A stretch of 64,000 bases of DNA from Deltaproteobacteria bacterium (GCA_020635195.1 JACKAG010000001.1:306208-370207), one strand, 5' to 3'; counted from the stretch's first letter, positions 16,939 to 26,653 are shown. Translations and numbers: made by a program. Notes: generated by a model from the letters alone, not told the origin.

Positions 16939-18951
16939 TTAGTCATAATACGCTGAAGGGTTCTGGAGGATTTCTTTTGCTCTTTTAAGCATACTCGTAT
17001 CAAAGCCCTGTTCTTCCAGTATATCTATTGCAATTGTCTGGTCAGAAATACCACGGACCACTTTATAAGTATATTTAATCTTTTCGTTTGGTCTTAACTC
17101 AACAAAGACTTTGTAATTTTGGAAAGCGCCTTTTCGGGGATATTTTTCCTCCAGTTTGGTCAGAACCGGAAAGTGTGTTGCTATAATATTCAGAGAATTC
17201 TTAAAATCTGCAAGATACTCTGCAATACTATAAGCTGCGGCCGCCCCTTCTAAAGGATTTGTGCCGCTGAATATTTCATCCATGATTGCAAAGCTAAACT
17301 TACCATCTTCCAGGGATTGTAACGACTCAATATGTTTTTTTGCTCTCAAGACCTCTGCCATGTAGAGCGAGTTTCCAGCTGCGATATCGTCTGACGGGTG
17401 AATATAAGTGCCTAACTTACTGAACGGAGTGAATCCAAAATCTTTTGCGGCAGCGATGCCAAATGATTGAGCTAAAAGGACATTCAGCATTATTCCGGTA
17501 ATATATGTTGACTTTCCTCCTGCATTTGGGCCCGTGATTATTTTATTTTGAGGCCCGGGATACTCCGTCTGCATTACCAGACTGTTTCCTACAGTAATGT
17601 CAGAGTCTAAAAACGGGTTCCAGAATTCATTCGCTGAGATTTCCGGCGTGCTTTTATTTCCCCTGTATTCTGGATAGATATACTTATTTTTTTTGCCGGA
17701 ATGTTGTTTCATTGTTTTTGCAATTGATAAAAATGCTTCAACGTAACCAAGGTTAACTAAGGCATCCGTTAGTTTTTGATGCTTCTCTTCAAAAATTTTA
17801 TACATTCTCAGGGTAGGATAGCCTGCATCAGTATAGAACCCATTTCCATTAAAATCTTTGTGTGAAGCGAGATCTAACATAGTTCGGATATCCTGGTCGT
17901 TGAGAGCTTCTGAGATTAAATGTTCCAGATTACCGATATAAGGCTTGTATGCTTTATATAATTCCGGATTTTTCTTGATCGTATGATAAATATTTTTAGC
18001 AGAAGTAAGAAGAACACTTATACCCTTCATCCGGGACTTCAGGTTTAAATACATCGTTTTCATCACCTTCTCGAGAGGAAGGATAGAGCTAAGAATTGCT
18101 CCTTCGGCTGCTATGACAGCCCCGAGTCCCATTCGAGCACTCCCCTCACTACCGCCTGTAATCGCTCCATGAGCTGCTACTGCAGCCCCACTAGTTATTG
18201 TAATTTTAGGAAGAGCTGCTATAAATTTTGTTAAAACATTTCCTATCGTCAATCCGACACGGTTTGAATTCAGGAGACGAAATGGGCCCATATTCCAATA
18301 GAGCACCTGGTCCATTTGTATTTTATAGTTCTCATCATACATCAGATCTTTAGCAGACCAGAGTGATAATGCGTTTAATTCTTCTGTCGCAAGGCGATCA
18401 AATTCTTTTTCCAAAGCAGAAAACTCTTTTGGGCTTTCAATCAATCTTTTTATAATTTTCTGGCGATTCGTCAATACCCGAATATCATCAGTTGGTGTCA
18501 CCAGGAGAACGCTGGATATTGCTTCTCCCAGTAAAGTTTTTCCACTAAATAATCTGGAAAGAAGGTGAAAATCCAGATCTGACGTTGTGCCGGTTAAAAG
18601 ATTCAGATCCTCCCATGATCCAAAATCTAGTATTTTTTTTCCGGATATTTTTTTAAGAAGAGTTTCCGATTTAAACAAAATATTTCTGGTTACCAGAGCT
18701 CTCTTTTCTCCTGGTGTTAAATCAATGACAATAGGCTTTAAAAATTTATCGAAAGGCTGTGATGAGGTGTCCGTTTTTGGGATTTCGGATTTTAAGTCCC
18801 TCAACCTCGATTGTTCAGAGCTATTAAATGCTCTTTGTTGAAGCTCATCAATTTTCAGTAAGAGTAGTTGTTCATCAGAAAAATCTTCTGCGTATAAAAT
18901 GCTTGACAGAGAAACAAGTCCTGCTAATGAAACTCTGATCAGATTCAACAT
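16939..18951 (-). CDS. MutS-like ATPase with a predicted signal peptide
   Basis: A 670-residue protein. Its C-terminal half is a MutS-type ATPase domain: Walker A TGPNAGGKST (about 473-482), Walker B FAIMDEIFSGTN (about 554-565) and switch IATHF. Upstream, LDFHLLSRLFSGKTLLGEAIS and TNRQKIIKRL match the MutS core domain III. There is no mismatch-binding domain I (no FxE) and no MutS2 Smr domain, so it is not classical mismatch repair. Remarkably, it begins MLNLIRVSLAGLVSLSSILYAED, a good signal peptide or anchor, and has a second hydrophobic Ala/Gly-rich region near 250-295. The ATG at 18951 has GGAGAG 8 bases upstream; ATG 18966 is the alternative. The gene is much richer in A+T than most of the window. 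Confidence 0.85.
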   Translation of the reverse strand: MLNLIRVSLAGLVSLSSILYAEDFSDEQLLLLKIDELQQRAFNSSEQSRLRDLKSEIPKTDTSSQPFDKFLKPIVIDLTPGEKRALVTRNILFKSETLLKKISGKKILDFGSWEDLNLLTGTTSDLDFHLLSRLFSGKTLLGEAISSVLLVTPTDDIRVLTNRQKIIKRLIESPKEFSALEKEFDRLATEELNALSLWSAKDLMYDENYKIQMDQVLYWNMGPFRLLNSNRVGLTIGNVLTKFIAALPKITITSGAAVAAHGAITGGSEGSARMGLGAVIAAEGAILSSILPLEKVMKTMYLNLKSRMKGISVLLTSAKNIYHTIKKNPELYKAYKPYIGNLEHLISEALNDQDIRTMLDLASHKDFNGNGFYTDAGYPTLRMYKIFEEKHQKLTDALVNLGYVEAFLSIAKTMKQHSGKKNKYIYPEYRGNKSTPEISANEFWNPFLDSDITVGNSLVMQTEYPGPQNKIITGPNAGGKSTYITGIMLNVLLAQSFGIAAAKDFGFTPFSKLGTYIHPSDDIAAGNSLYMAEVLRAKKHIESLQSLEDGKFSFAIMDEIFSGTNPLEGAAAAYSIAEYLADFKNSLNIIATHFPVLTKLEEKYPRKGAFQNYKVFVELRPNEKIKYTYKVVRGISDQTIAIDILEEQGFDTSMLKRAKEILQNPSAYYD

Positions 18952-19303
18952 GTCCGGACTCTCCATGGATCTTTACTTTAGGTGACACGCTGCTCCTCAG
19001 GGGGAGCTTGGTTAACATAAACCTTTCAGATGTCTCGGAAAAACCAGGGCCGGTCTTCTGTAAAAAGTTTCAGCTTTCTGATTTTTCAGGAGTATTATCT
19101 GGAATGATCGCAGGTGAGCCAGACAAAAGCTTTTCAATTTTTATCTGACTCGCGAGCCCCTTACACCCATAGGAGAACTACGGCTTGCCGCTTACCGGAT
19201 GTCGGGTCACGGCAGTGAGCTGTTTTCAGCTTTCATATAAAACAGCCGATCAGCACGTTATGCACAATGCACAGAATTCTGTACTCTGAATCATAGGCGC
19301 CTG
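18952..19303. other. Divergent intergenic region
   Basis: About 350 bases between the MutS-like gene (minus) and the small barrel-like gene (plus). It must hold both promoters, but none is convincing. A GCTCC...GGAGC hairpin (around 18990-19006, no T run) lies close to the MutS-like start. No tRNA was found. Confidence 0.4.
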
Positions 19304-19933
19304 ATGTTCTCTGGTATAACGGTAAAATATATTTTTATCTTATGGATTCTTATTGGTCTTACTGGATTTTTTTTATCAGATCAACTTTTTGCTTATGAGG
19401 ATAAACAAAAAAAGCAGAAAGGGAATGAATATCAGGATCTGCTTGATGCAAAAATTGATGCAAGAATAGAGGCTTTAGTCTTTCCGGACAGGAGTATAAG
19501 AAATAAGAGAAAATACCTGATCATGGGTGGTTTTGGCCTTATAGGCGCTCATATTCAGGGTGGGTATTATCTCCATCAGGATCTGATGCTCTCTTCAGAT
19601 CTCTATTATCAGAAAGATATTATCGGAGGATCATCTCTTATTTTTGGATGTGGATTAAAAAGATTTTTTGACAACTCTTTCTATCTGAATCTTTCCTTTG
19701 CACTGCATAGCGGAAGGCAGATTAACTACGTTAATAGTGTGATCGGTGAAAAAAACGATACCTTTTCCTACGACGGTGGTCTGAACTTTGGGCTTGGCAA
19801 TGAGTGGAATCTGCCTTCCGGATGGGTTCTGGGAGGAGAATGGTTAGGGGTGTATGTTGCGTTGCTGAATATGGAGGGAAGGCTGGATGCTCAGTTCAGA
19901 GCTGCGACACTTCATATTGGCTATTCCTGGTAA
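19304..19933 (+). CDS. Putative small outer-membrane protein
   Basis: A 209-residue exported protein. The N-terminal segment (YIFILWILIGLTGFFLSDQLFA) is a signal peptide, followed by a Lys-rich stretch and a helical spacer (LLDAKIDARIEAL). The rest is alternating strands (GGFGLIGAHIQGGYYL, LIFGCGLKRFF, YLNLSFALHSG) and ends HIGYSW, the aromatic terminus typical of barrel proteins. Together these suggest an eight-stranded OmpA/OmpW-like barrel, but no family is recognised. It is A+T-rich like its neighbours. The SGNH hydrolase gene starts inside its last 47 bases, so the two are translated together. Confidence 0.65.
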   Translation: MFSGITVKYIFILWILIGLTGFFLSDQLFAYEDKQKKQKGNEYQDLLDAKIDARIEALVFPDRSIRNKRKYLIMGGFGLIGAHIQGGYYLHQDLMLSSDLYYQKDIIGGSSLIFGCGLKRFFDNSFYLNLSFALHSGRQINYVNSVIGEKNDTFSYDGGLNFGLGNEWNLPSGWVLGGEWLGVYVALLNMEGRLDAQFRAATLHIGYSW

Positions 19934-20870
19934 GATATCTGGGGTTTTGCTTTTTCTGGCCTGCCTTTTATCCGGCCACTGTTCACTTTCCACAAGATCC
20001 GACAGCCTCCCTGAGTTTAATGACGGGTATGGAGGTAAAGGACCAGCATTGCTGATCATAGGAGATAGTTTATCTTCAGGCGTTATGGCTTCCTTTCCCA
20101 TCGGTAAAAGTCTTCCGCGAAGAAGAATGGCGAGATTTAGCGAGTTTTTTTTCGGAAGCGACCACTCACTGGAAGCCTCACAGAGGATTTTTTCCGAGTA
20201 TGCGTCCTCTTCTCTTATGACAGAAGCTCCCTGGGGGATCAGACATAAAATTGCTGAGAAATATCAGCTTTCTTCTGCAGACATTCCGGTTATCAGAGGG
20301 TTTAAATGGGGAGCAAGGCTGATGAATGCCATCAGCTTTGTCTCGGACATGGAGCAACACTATCCTTATCCGAAAAAAGCTGAATTTATCTTTATATGGA
20401 TAGGTGGAAATGATTTTTGCAGGGACAGAAGTCCGGAAGAATTTGAAAGAGAGTATCGTATTCTGCTGACAAAAACGTTAAAAATCCACCCGGACGCGAC
20501 TTTTTTTATCTCACTGTTACCGAAATTTCATACAATTTTAGAACATTCTTTCATTTATAGTCCGGCTTTAAGCTGTGTAAAAATGAGAAAGGCATTTTGC
20601 TCCCCTATTTTTCGACCGGATGCCAGATTTATCATTCAGGCGTATAACCAGGCGATTGAAAAGGTCATAACGGAGGCAGGAGAAAAACAATTGAAAGAGA
20701 GCGGAAAACATCCCGGATTATATCTGATCTCCGGGATGAAAGAGCTTTCTCTTTCTCAGGAAGATCTTTGTTTTGACTGCTTTCATCCCAGTATAAAAGG
20801 GCATCAGAAGTTCTCAGAAATTTTTAAGCAGACAATCGATGACGTGATTCCCCTGCAGCCTCATCGCTGA
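19887..20870 (+). CDS. Exported SGNH/GDSL-family hydrolase
   Basis: A 327-residue protein with an N-terminal hydrophobic signal (GVLLFLACLLSG, then HCS, possibly lipidated although the lipobox is not canonical). The SGNH blocks are present: block I LLIIGDSLSSG with catalytic Ser61, block III WIGGNDF with the Asn, and block V DCFHPSIKGH with Asp and His. It probably hydrolyses an ester (acetyl, acyl or lipid) in the periplasm or on the surface; the substrate is unknown. The ATG at 19887 lies inside the previous gene and has GGAGGG 8 bases upstream. A CGCTCT/AGAGCG hairpin follows the stop at about 20899-20913, without a T run. Confidence 0.85.
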   Translation: MLSSELRHFILAIPGKISGVLLFLACLLSGHCSLSTRSDSLPEFNDGYGGKGPALLIIGDSLSSGVMASFPIGKSLPRRRMARFSEFFFGSDHSLEASQRIFSEYASSSLMTEAPWGIRHKIAEKYQLSSADIPVIRGFKWGARLMNAISFVSDMEQHYPYPKKAEFIFIWIGGNDFCRDRSPEEFEREYRILLTKTLKIHPDATFFISLLPKFHTILEHSFIYSPALSCVKMRKAFCSPIFRPDARFIIQAYNQAIEKVITEAGEKQLKESGKHPGLYLISGMKELSLSQEDLCFDCFHPSIKGHQKFSEIFKQTIDDVIPLQPHR

Positions 20871-20967
20871 TCAGCTCTGCCCAGGAATCGCTCTCTCAGA
20901 GCGCTGTAGAAGCTCATCTCTTGTTGTTGTCCAGGAAATTCAGATGAGCATCTGTAAGTCAGATTAA

Positions 20968-22203
20968 CTAATTATTTTCCAAAAAATCTACAATATCGAC
21001 GATGCGATAAAAGTAAGGATGTGTGGCGACAGAAGATGCAACACCACTTAAATGAAACAGCACGGCTACTTTTGCAAATCCTTTGGGTGTCTTTAATCTT
21101 GATATCTTGTCTTGCATTTCAGAAATGATTTCGCTACTTATTTCACGTTTTTTGAATTTGAATTCACAAATAAACAAGCTCTTCGTTTTGGATTGCACCA
21201 GATAATCAATTTGGCAACCTTGTTGAGTGGTCGTTTTCGTTTGCCTATAAAGGCCACTACGCACAATATCAACAGGTGAAATGCCTGATTTTTTCAGCAA
21301 CAGCGGGCGATTTTGTAAAAGCAATCCTTCGAGTTGCAATCCCATATGTGTTTCAAATCCAGGTGTGGTAGATAAGGGCACTTGATCGAATCAACCGTCT
21401 GCAATAGCGTCCAGATTTGGCACTATGACTTTGAGATAAAAGCTCATATATGGGTCTGAGATTCTATATAAGCTTTGCTTTAGAGGTTTCGCCGTTTTAA
21501 ATGACCATAAGGATTGCTTAACCACAAAACCAGCCACAATAAGATGATCCATCAGTTTGCTTAAAGTACCACTGTGAGCAAATTCTATGCTCTGTCTTAT
21601 TTCTGATAGGGTTCTGGCGCCATCTTTAAGGCTATTCAGGATTTTCTTATATGCAGAACCCTTGCCATTAAAGAGGTCATGAAAAATACGATCGAATTCA
21701 GTAACAAGTAATCCGTTTTTCTCAAAAGCAAGTTGTTTGATATTATCATCTGCCGTCATACCAGGATTAAATTGCTCCAGATACCATGGCACACCACCAA
21801 CAATACTAAGCAACTTGTACATATCATAATGAGAAAGCTGCATGCCGAGCATTCGTAAAAACTCAGCGCTTTCAGGAATAGATAGCGGCTCTAAGCTAAT
21901 CATTAAATTGATACGCCCAAAGAATGCCGTACTCTTCAGGATATTTTCTTCAATCCAGGTTGACACCGATCCACAAAACACAAGCAACACATGCATCGTT
22001 TGCTTATCCCACCAAGCCTTGAGTTTCGGGATAAAGCCAGGGTCTTTTGATCCCATCCAGGAAATTTCATCAAGCAGGATGATATCCCCAGGCTTGATAT
22101 GCAGGCTCAGATGCTCAAATTCACGCTTACATATCTCTGAAGCCCTGATATTTCCTGACAGACAAAAAATCATAAACAAAGCAAGATGACACACCCTTTT
22201 CAT
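20968..22203 (-). pseudogene. Broken AAA ATPase of the ATPase_2/DUF234 type
   Basis: Two frames in the same register (22203-21391 and 21390-20968), divided by a TGA stop at 21391-21393. Read through, they form one protein: a C-terminal part of an AAA ATPase (LLDEISWMGSKDPGF is Walker B, LLVFCGSVSTWIEENI is sensor 1, GGVPWYLE), a winged helix (GTLSKLMDHLIVAGFV) and the nuclease-like DUF234 region (GCQIDYLVQSKTKSLFICEFK). The Walker A P-loop is missing. The ATG at 22203 has AGGAG upstream and leads into MKRVCHLALFMIFCLSG, a signal peptide foreign to this cytoplasmic family. The gene therefore looks both 5'-truncated (by fusion) and stopped by a nonsense codon. Dead, or translated in pieces. Confidence 0.8.
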
Positions 22204-22570
22204 CTGACCACTCCTGCCCTGTCTTTCCAGGCATCTCAAAAGACGAGTTTCTATCTGTTTAAATATCAGGAATCAAGACATAAGGCTGTTCATACAGCAG
22301 TTCCCGAAACTGTGGGGGCAGGTTGTCTCAGACCTGATTTTGGTCAAAAATGAGCTTGAGGGTTATCTGTACGCATTCCTTCATGGCAACGCTCTGTTCT
22401 GCTGAGATGTTGCTAAAATCTCCGTTAAGCCCCTTCTTTTTTAAGATAAATCCGCAATCTCCCGAAGAACGGTAAATATATGTCCCTCTTCATCCGAAAA
22501 GAGGGTGGCATGAAACAGGGCCGGATGATGGCTGTTTATATATCTGCGGATGATTCTGCTGATTTAACTC
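22204..22570. other. Gap with possible coding remnants on the minus strand
   Basis: About 370 bases between the ATPase pseudogene and a lipoprotein gene. The minus strand keeps short open stretches that read like degraded protein, for example DNLPPQFRELLYEQPYVLI (near 22270-22330) and EQSVAMKECVQITLKLIF (near 22345-22400), broken by stops and shifts. No intact gene or clear promoter was found. Confidence 0.3.
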
Positions 22571-24730
22571 ATGGAAGCGAAGATCATGATCAGATTCAGA
22601 CAAACGGGACATTCCGGATGGAAGACACAATACTTTCTGTGCTTTCTTCTGATGTCCGTCTTCACCGGAAGCTGTAATAAAAAAGTCAAGAGCAGTAAAG
22701 TGGCCTCTCCTCCTCCTGCGACAGAGAGTGGTGGCGAAACGAAGTGCTCCTCTTATGCAGATGATGCGTCTTTTTCTGGTCTTGATAACAGTTCTTTAGC
22801 CAGCCAGCCAGCTGCTTTGTTTTCTCCGAATGAACTGTCGGCTCCAGAGGTCAGTGTCGAAAATAAAGGCTATGGCCTGGCCTATAGTTCTGCAAGTATT
22901 TCCTGCACAGCAGATCCGAAGGCCCATCTCTGCCTTTTTCAGATCTATGACATGGATGCTCCGGAACATTACTATCCCCGCTCTGATGGTCAGGAGCAGT
23001 GGTACAGCATGCTCAGCCCTGTCCGGGAGGTCCCCCAGATCAGTGAGCTGGAGGGAAAAAAAACGGCATTTCGTGTTAAGCAGTGCATCAGTCTGGAGTA
23101 CACAAAAGAAGCAGCAAAAGGGAGCACTCTGACAGGAGAGGATGTGCTGCTGTACAGGAGGGACCCGGAACAGGGGCTTGCTGTCCGGGTTCAGACCAGG
23201 GAAACTCTCTCAGGACTGGCTAAACGAATCAGTACGACCTATCCGCATCCTCAGTATTTTATCTGCAATGGCAGCCAGGATAACCCGAAACTGGGAGACA
23301 AGGCCGAACGTTTCAGTATGCCCACTTTCTGCCATGCTGATCCCGCTCTCTGTGAGGGAATCAGAACCCAGATTCAGCAGGTTCTTGAGGCTGACACCAT
23401 GGCATGTCCACGCCTTCTCAGGGAGATTCAGTCGACAGCAGCAGCTGCCTATGAGAAATGCCATCGTTTTTCTCTCGCAGAAAACAGCAAAAAAAGCACG
23501 GATGATCAGTGGTGTGAACTGATCGGGACCATGGCTAATGTCGGTCAGCAGCTTCCTTCTGCGGATATCGAACGCTATTTTTGTCTTTCATTCAGCAGTC
23601 GTCAGGAGATCCGGGCCACCATCAATCAGATTAATGAAGAAGCGAAGAAAAGCAGCAGTGCTCTTAAGCTGGCAGAGCAGAGCTCCGGTGTAGGCTGCTC
23701 TTCGGGAGGAGCTTCCGGGGGATCTTATGAGGAGCCGGAGCCATATAACAGCGGAACAGACGATACCTCAGGTTTTATCTTAAATGCTGATCCTGATCCT
23801 GACTCTTCCGGAAGCGCGCAGCAGCAGCAGTCTGGAGGCACGGGGCAGCAGGGTGATACTAAGACAGCTCAGCAGGGCACAGACAGTCAGGGTAAGTCCG
23901 GATCTTATTCCTACACAGCAAGCGATGAAGGTGCCGTCAGTGACGAGCAGAGCAGGTCAGGAGGAGGCGGCAGCAGCCTGACGCCTGCAAAAATGCTTCT
24001 GTATGGCCTTGGAAGTGTTTCCATTCTCTACGGGCTTAAAGAAGCTGGGGTTCTCTCTTGGGCTCAGGAAAAAGGCAAAGACGGCTTTAGCTGGCTTCGA
24101 TCAAGGTTTTCTACAGAAGAAAAGGCATTGAGAGAGTACCGCTCTGCGCTGAATGATCTGGCCCTGACTGAGTCTGATAGCGTGGATTACGACAAGAAAA
24201 GGATTGCATTTGACGAGAAGCTGGAGAACCTGGCAAAGGCGAGGGCGAGGAAAGATCTGAAAGACAGGAGTGCAAATCCAGATGCTGAGGCTATACAGAC
24301 AAAGAAAAATGAACTCCTGAAGGATACTAATCTGAGCGATGCCGACGGAGATGGAAGCAGGCCTGTATCCGCAGACACAGACCTGCCTGAAGGAACCCCC
24401 AGAAGCGATGTGCTCGTCGAAGCCAGAAAAATGCCAGTAGGGGAGGCTGATCTTAAGGCTCTTAAAAAGAATGCAGGCATAAGCGACACAGGCAAAACGG
24501 TCAGTTTTAACAGCAAAAGTGTTCTGGTCCCCATTGCGGCGGGTGCGGTGGCCATTCTGATTGGCAAGGGCCTTGAGCTCTATGCATCAGACTCTGTCCG
24601 GGCAGTTTTTTCCAGCTTTGATCAGGCGCTGGACAGCTATGCGGAACGCTACAGCCAGATCACAGCCATCAGTGATGAAGCAGATGATGCGATCCTCAAT
24701 CTTCTGCAATCCGCAAAAAAAGGAAAGTGA
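22571..24730 (+). CDS. Large lipoprotein, member A of a three-gene family
   Basis: A 719-residue exported lipoprotein. Signal peptide YFLCFLLMSVF ends at lipobox TGSC, followed by KKVKSSK and a Pro/Ser-rich spacer. Residues about 60-380 form a cysteine-containing domain (CTADPKAHLCLFQIYDMD, FRVKQCISLEY, YFICNGSQDNPKL). A Gln/Gly/Asp-rich low-complexity linker follows (about 395-465). Two hydrophobic segments (KMLLYGLGSVSILYGL near 475 and SVLVPIAAGAVAILIG near 650) flank a highly charged helical stretch. The layout is shared with the next gene and with 40922-43234. No family is recognised. ATG 22586 may be the true start (GGAAG upstream). It may anchor in both membranes; this is speculation. 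Confidence 0.8.
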   Translation: MEAKIMIRFRQTGHSGWKTQYFLCFLLMSVFTGSCNKKVKSSKVASPPPATESGGETKCSSYADDASFSGLDNSSLASQPAALFSPNELSAPEVSVENKGYGLAYSSASISCTADPKAHLCLFQIYDMDAPEHYYPRSDGQEQWYSMLSPVREVPQISELEGKKTAFRVKQCISLEYTKEAAKGSTLTGEDVLLYRRDPEQGLAVRVQTRETLSGLAKRISTTYPHPQYFICNGSQDNPKLGDKAERFSMPTFCHADPALCEGIRTQIQQVLEADTMACPRLLREIQSTAAAAYEKCHRFSLAENSKKSTDDQWCELIGTMANVGQQLPSADIERYFCLSFSSRQEIRATINQINEEAKKSSSALKLAEQSSGVGCSSGGASGGSYEEPEPYNSGTDDTSGFILNADPDPDSSGSAQQQQSGGTGQQGDTKTAQQGTDSQGKSGSYSYTASDEGAVSDEQSRSGGGGSSLTPAKMLLYGLGSVSILYGLKEAGVLSWAQEKGKDGFSWLRSRFSTEEKALREYRSALNDLALTESDSVDYDKKRIAFDEKLENLAKARARKDLKDRSANPDAEAIQTKKNELLKDTNLSDADGDGSRPVSADTDLPEGTPRSDVLVEARKMPVGEADLKALKKNAGISDTGKTVSFNSKSVLVPIAAGAVAILIGKGLELYASDSVRAVFSSFDQALDSYAERYSQITAISDEADDAILNLLQSAKKGK

Positions 24731-24844
24731 GCAGAAAGGCGCTTTCCTCTCCTCCCGACACGGCAGTGGCCCCACTTTGCTCCAGGATGCTGGCAGCTGT
24801 GGTAAAATGTCAGGGTAAAAACAGCATGAAATCGGAGTGGACTT

Positions 24845-26653
24845 ATGAAGCAGACGAAGGTCGCATGGATTCTGCTGCTGGTGGGATGTATCGCCATTTG
24901 CAGCTCCTGTAAAAAGAAGAAAGGAAGTTCTCCGGCGAGCCCTCCTGCTGCGGCGCTGGGAGATGAGGATGATGCTGATTATGATGATACGGGCGCAAGC
25001 TGCGAGGCTTCGCTGACCTCCCTGCCACCGCTGTCAAAAGTCAGTCCGGCAGAACTGAAGCTGGCCTCCTCTGAGGCAGAAAGCGTCGCGCTTAAGCCGG
25101 GCTACAGTGTGACACGGCTGACAGGCAGTCCTGAGGACGGATCTGCGCTTCCGGATCTTTGCCTCTTTTCTGTCTGCACAAACAGCGGAAAAAAGAAGTG
25201 CGAAATCAGACAGTCCGCCACATGTCAGATCTATGCCAGGGATCTGCCCGAGGGGACGGTTGTGGTGAATGCCCGGGCCTGTGTGCGTCCTGAAAGGGTT
25301 CAGGGCTATCCGGATCTGAGCTCTTTTGCCTCCGCTAAGGTCACAGTCGATGGTGAAGACCTTTACTGTGGCAGGGAAAGACGCCGCTATGGCAAGGTGA
25401 TGAAAAATACAGATAAAGGCGAGCTGCCCCGGCATCAGCGCCTGATGGCTGCTCTGGAAGAGCGGCAGCAGCAGTCAGGAAGGGACATCGTCAGGGTGAT
25501 CCGCAGGCATCTGGCAGATCCGTCGGCCCGTGGCCCGGAAAAAGAGCGCAGCGCCTGGCAGAATCTTGTTGCTTCCGGGGAGGATATGTCAGCGGCGGCG
25601 ATGACGCTGCTCTATGAGGACAGCAAAGTGGCTGCTCAGCTTGCCGGGAAAGTGGCAGAGAAAAAGCAGGCCGAAGGTCTTGCTCTGGCAGAGTCAGACA
25701 GCGGCTGCATTGAGCCTCTCCCTTATGCAGATGATGATCCGGTCTATAATGATGACTGGTATTCCCAGATCCTGAACCCGGCTCCGGCTGTGGAAGATCC
25801 TCCGGCTGTAGAGGACCCGCCGGCTCAGGAAGATCCTGCCACAGGGGAGGGCACAACAGGGAACGGCTCTGTGGCTCAGCAGGATGGGACGTCGTCTGCG
25901 TCTGATACAAAAGAAGCCTGCCGCGCTGTCGGAGAATGGTTTGAGGATCAGAATCAGGGCAAAACCTCCTATCAGAATGGCTCCTGTGTCTACACAGACC
26001 GGCAGGGAGTCAGCAGCAGCATCGACCCCTCGGTTCCGGCGGAGGTCTTTGGAGAACCTGCTTCCTCCGGGGGGATGGCCGGTGGAAAGCAGCAGCAGGG
26101 TGGAGATACGGGACTTAGCTTTGTCCAGAAGGCGGGTCTGGGCCTTCTGACCGTGGGGGCTCTGACCGGAGCGGTCGGGGGTGCAGCATGGTATTATTAT
26201 AATAATTATGAAACGATGGGAGAGTATGGAAATAAGGTTGTCAGCTTTGTTCGTCCTAAGACAGAGCTTAAAGCTGACGCGGGTTTCTTTGCCAAGACTC
26301 TTTTTAGTGTCAGAACTGGTGTGACAAAGGTGATCACTCCCGTCTTGGCTCCTGGTTGGAGCTATGAGGCTGGTTCCTTCAAGGTAGACCCCTCTACTGT
26401 GGGCAAAAAGCTTGAAGCCTTCGAGACAAGAAGCAAATACGCCGCCATCGGAGGCGCCGCCGCCGCTGTTCTTGGCGGAATACTGGCCAGCGGGGCTCTG
26501 GGGCTGACAGGAAGCAGCCAGACTCCGACCCTGAGTCAGCGTATCATGAGCGATCCGGACTTTGCCAGGAAGGTGAGGGACTTTGAAATCAGCTCTGCTC
26601 TGATCCAGGGGCTGAAGCGCTCTTCTGCTGCGGATATTGCGGGTAAGTCATAA
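24845..26653 (+). CDS. Large lipoprotein, member B of a three-gene family
   Basis: A 602-residue lipoprotein with signal peptide WILLLVGCIAI and cysteine ICSSC, then Lys-rich KKKK and a Pro/Ala-rich spacer. An N-terminal cysteine domain (CLFSVCTNSGKKKCEI, ATCQIYARDL, NARACVRPE) is followed by a charged helical segment and a hexapeptide repeat PAVEDP. Two hydrophobic segments lie near 430-455 (AGLGLLTVGALTGAVGGAAWYYY) and 535-555 (YAAIGGAAAAVLGGILASGALG). The ATG has GGAGT 7-8 bases upstream. It starts 114 bases after member A and is very likely a tandem, highly diverged duplicate. Function unknown. Confidence 0.8.
   Translation: MKQTKVAWILLLVGCIAICSSCKKKKGSSPASPPAAALGDEDDADYDDTGASCEASLTSLPPLSKVSPAELKLASSEAESVALKPGYSVTRLTGSPEDGSALPDLCLFSVCTNSGKKKCEIRQSATCQIYARDLPEGTVVVNARACVRPERVQGYPDLSSFASAKVTVDGEDLYCGRERRRYGKVMKNTDKGELPRHQRLMAALEERQQQSGRDIVRVIRRHLADPSARGPEKERSAWQNLVASGEDMSAAAMTLLYEDSKVAAQLAGKVAEKKQAEGLALAESDSGCIEPLPYADDDPVYNDDWYSQILNPAPAVEDPPAVEDPPAQEDPATGEGTTGNGSVAQQDGTSSASDTKEACRAVGEWFEDQNQGKTSYQNGSCVYTDRQGVSSSIDPSVPAEVFGEPASSGGMAGGKQQQGGDTGLSFVQKAGLGLLTVGALTGAVGGAAWYYYNNYETMGEYGNKVVSFVRPKTELKADAGFFAKTLFSVRTGVTKVITPVLAPGWSYEAGSFKVDPSTVGKKLEAFETRSKYAAIGGAAAAVLGGILASGALGLTGSSQTPTLSQRIMSDPDFARKVRDFEISSALIQGLKRSSAADIAGKS
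25784..25837 (+). repeat. Three in-frame 18-bp repeats encoding PAVEDP
   Basis: Units at 25784-25801, 25802-25819 and 25820-25837 encode PAVEDP, PAVEDP and PAQEDP. They differ at a few third-codon positions, so the repeat is old or under protein-level selection. It forms a rigid acidic proline linker in lipoprotein B. Confidence 0.8.
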
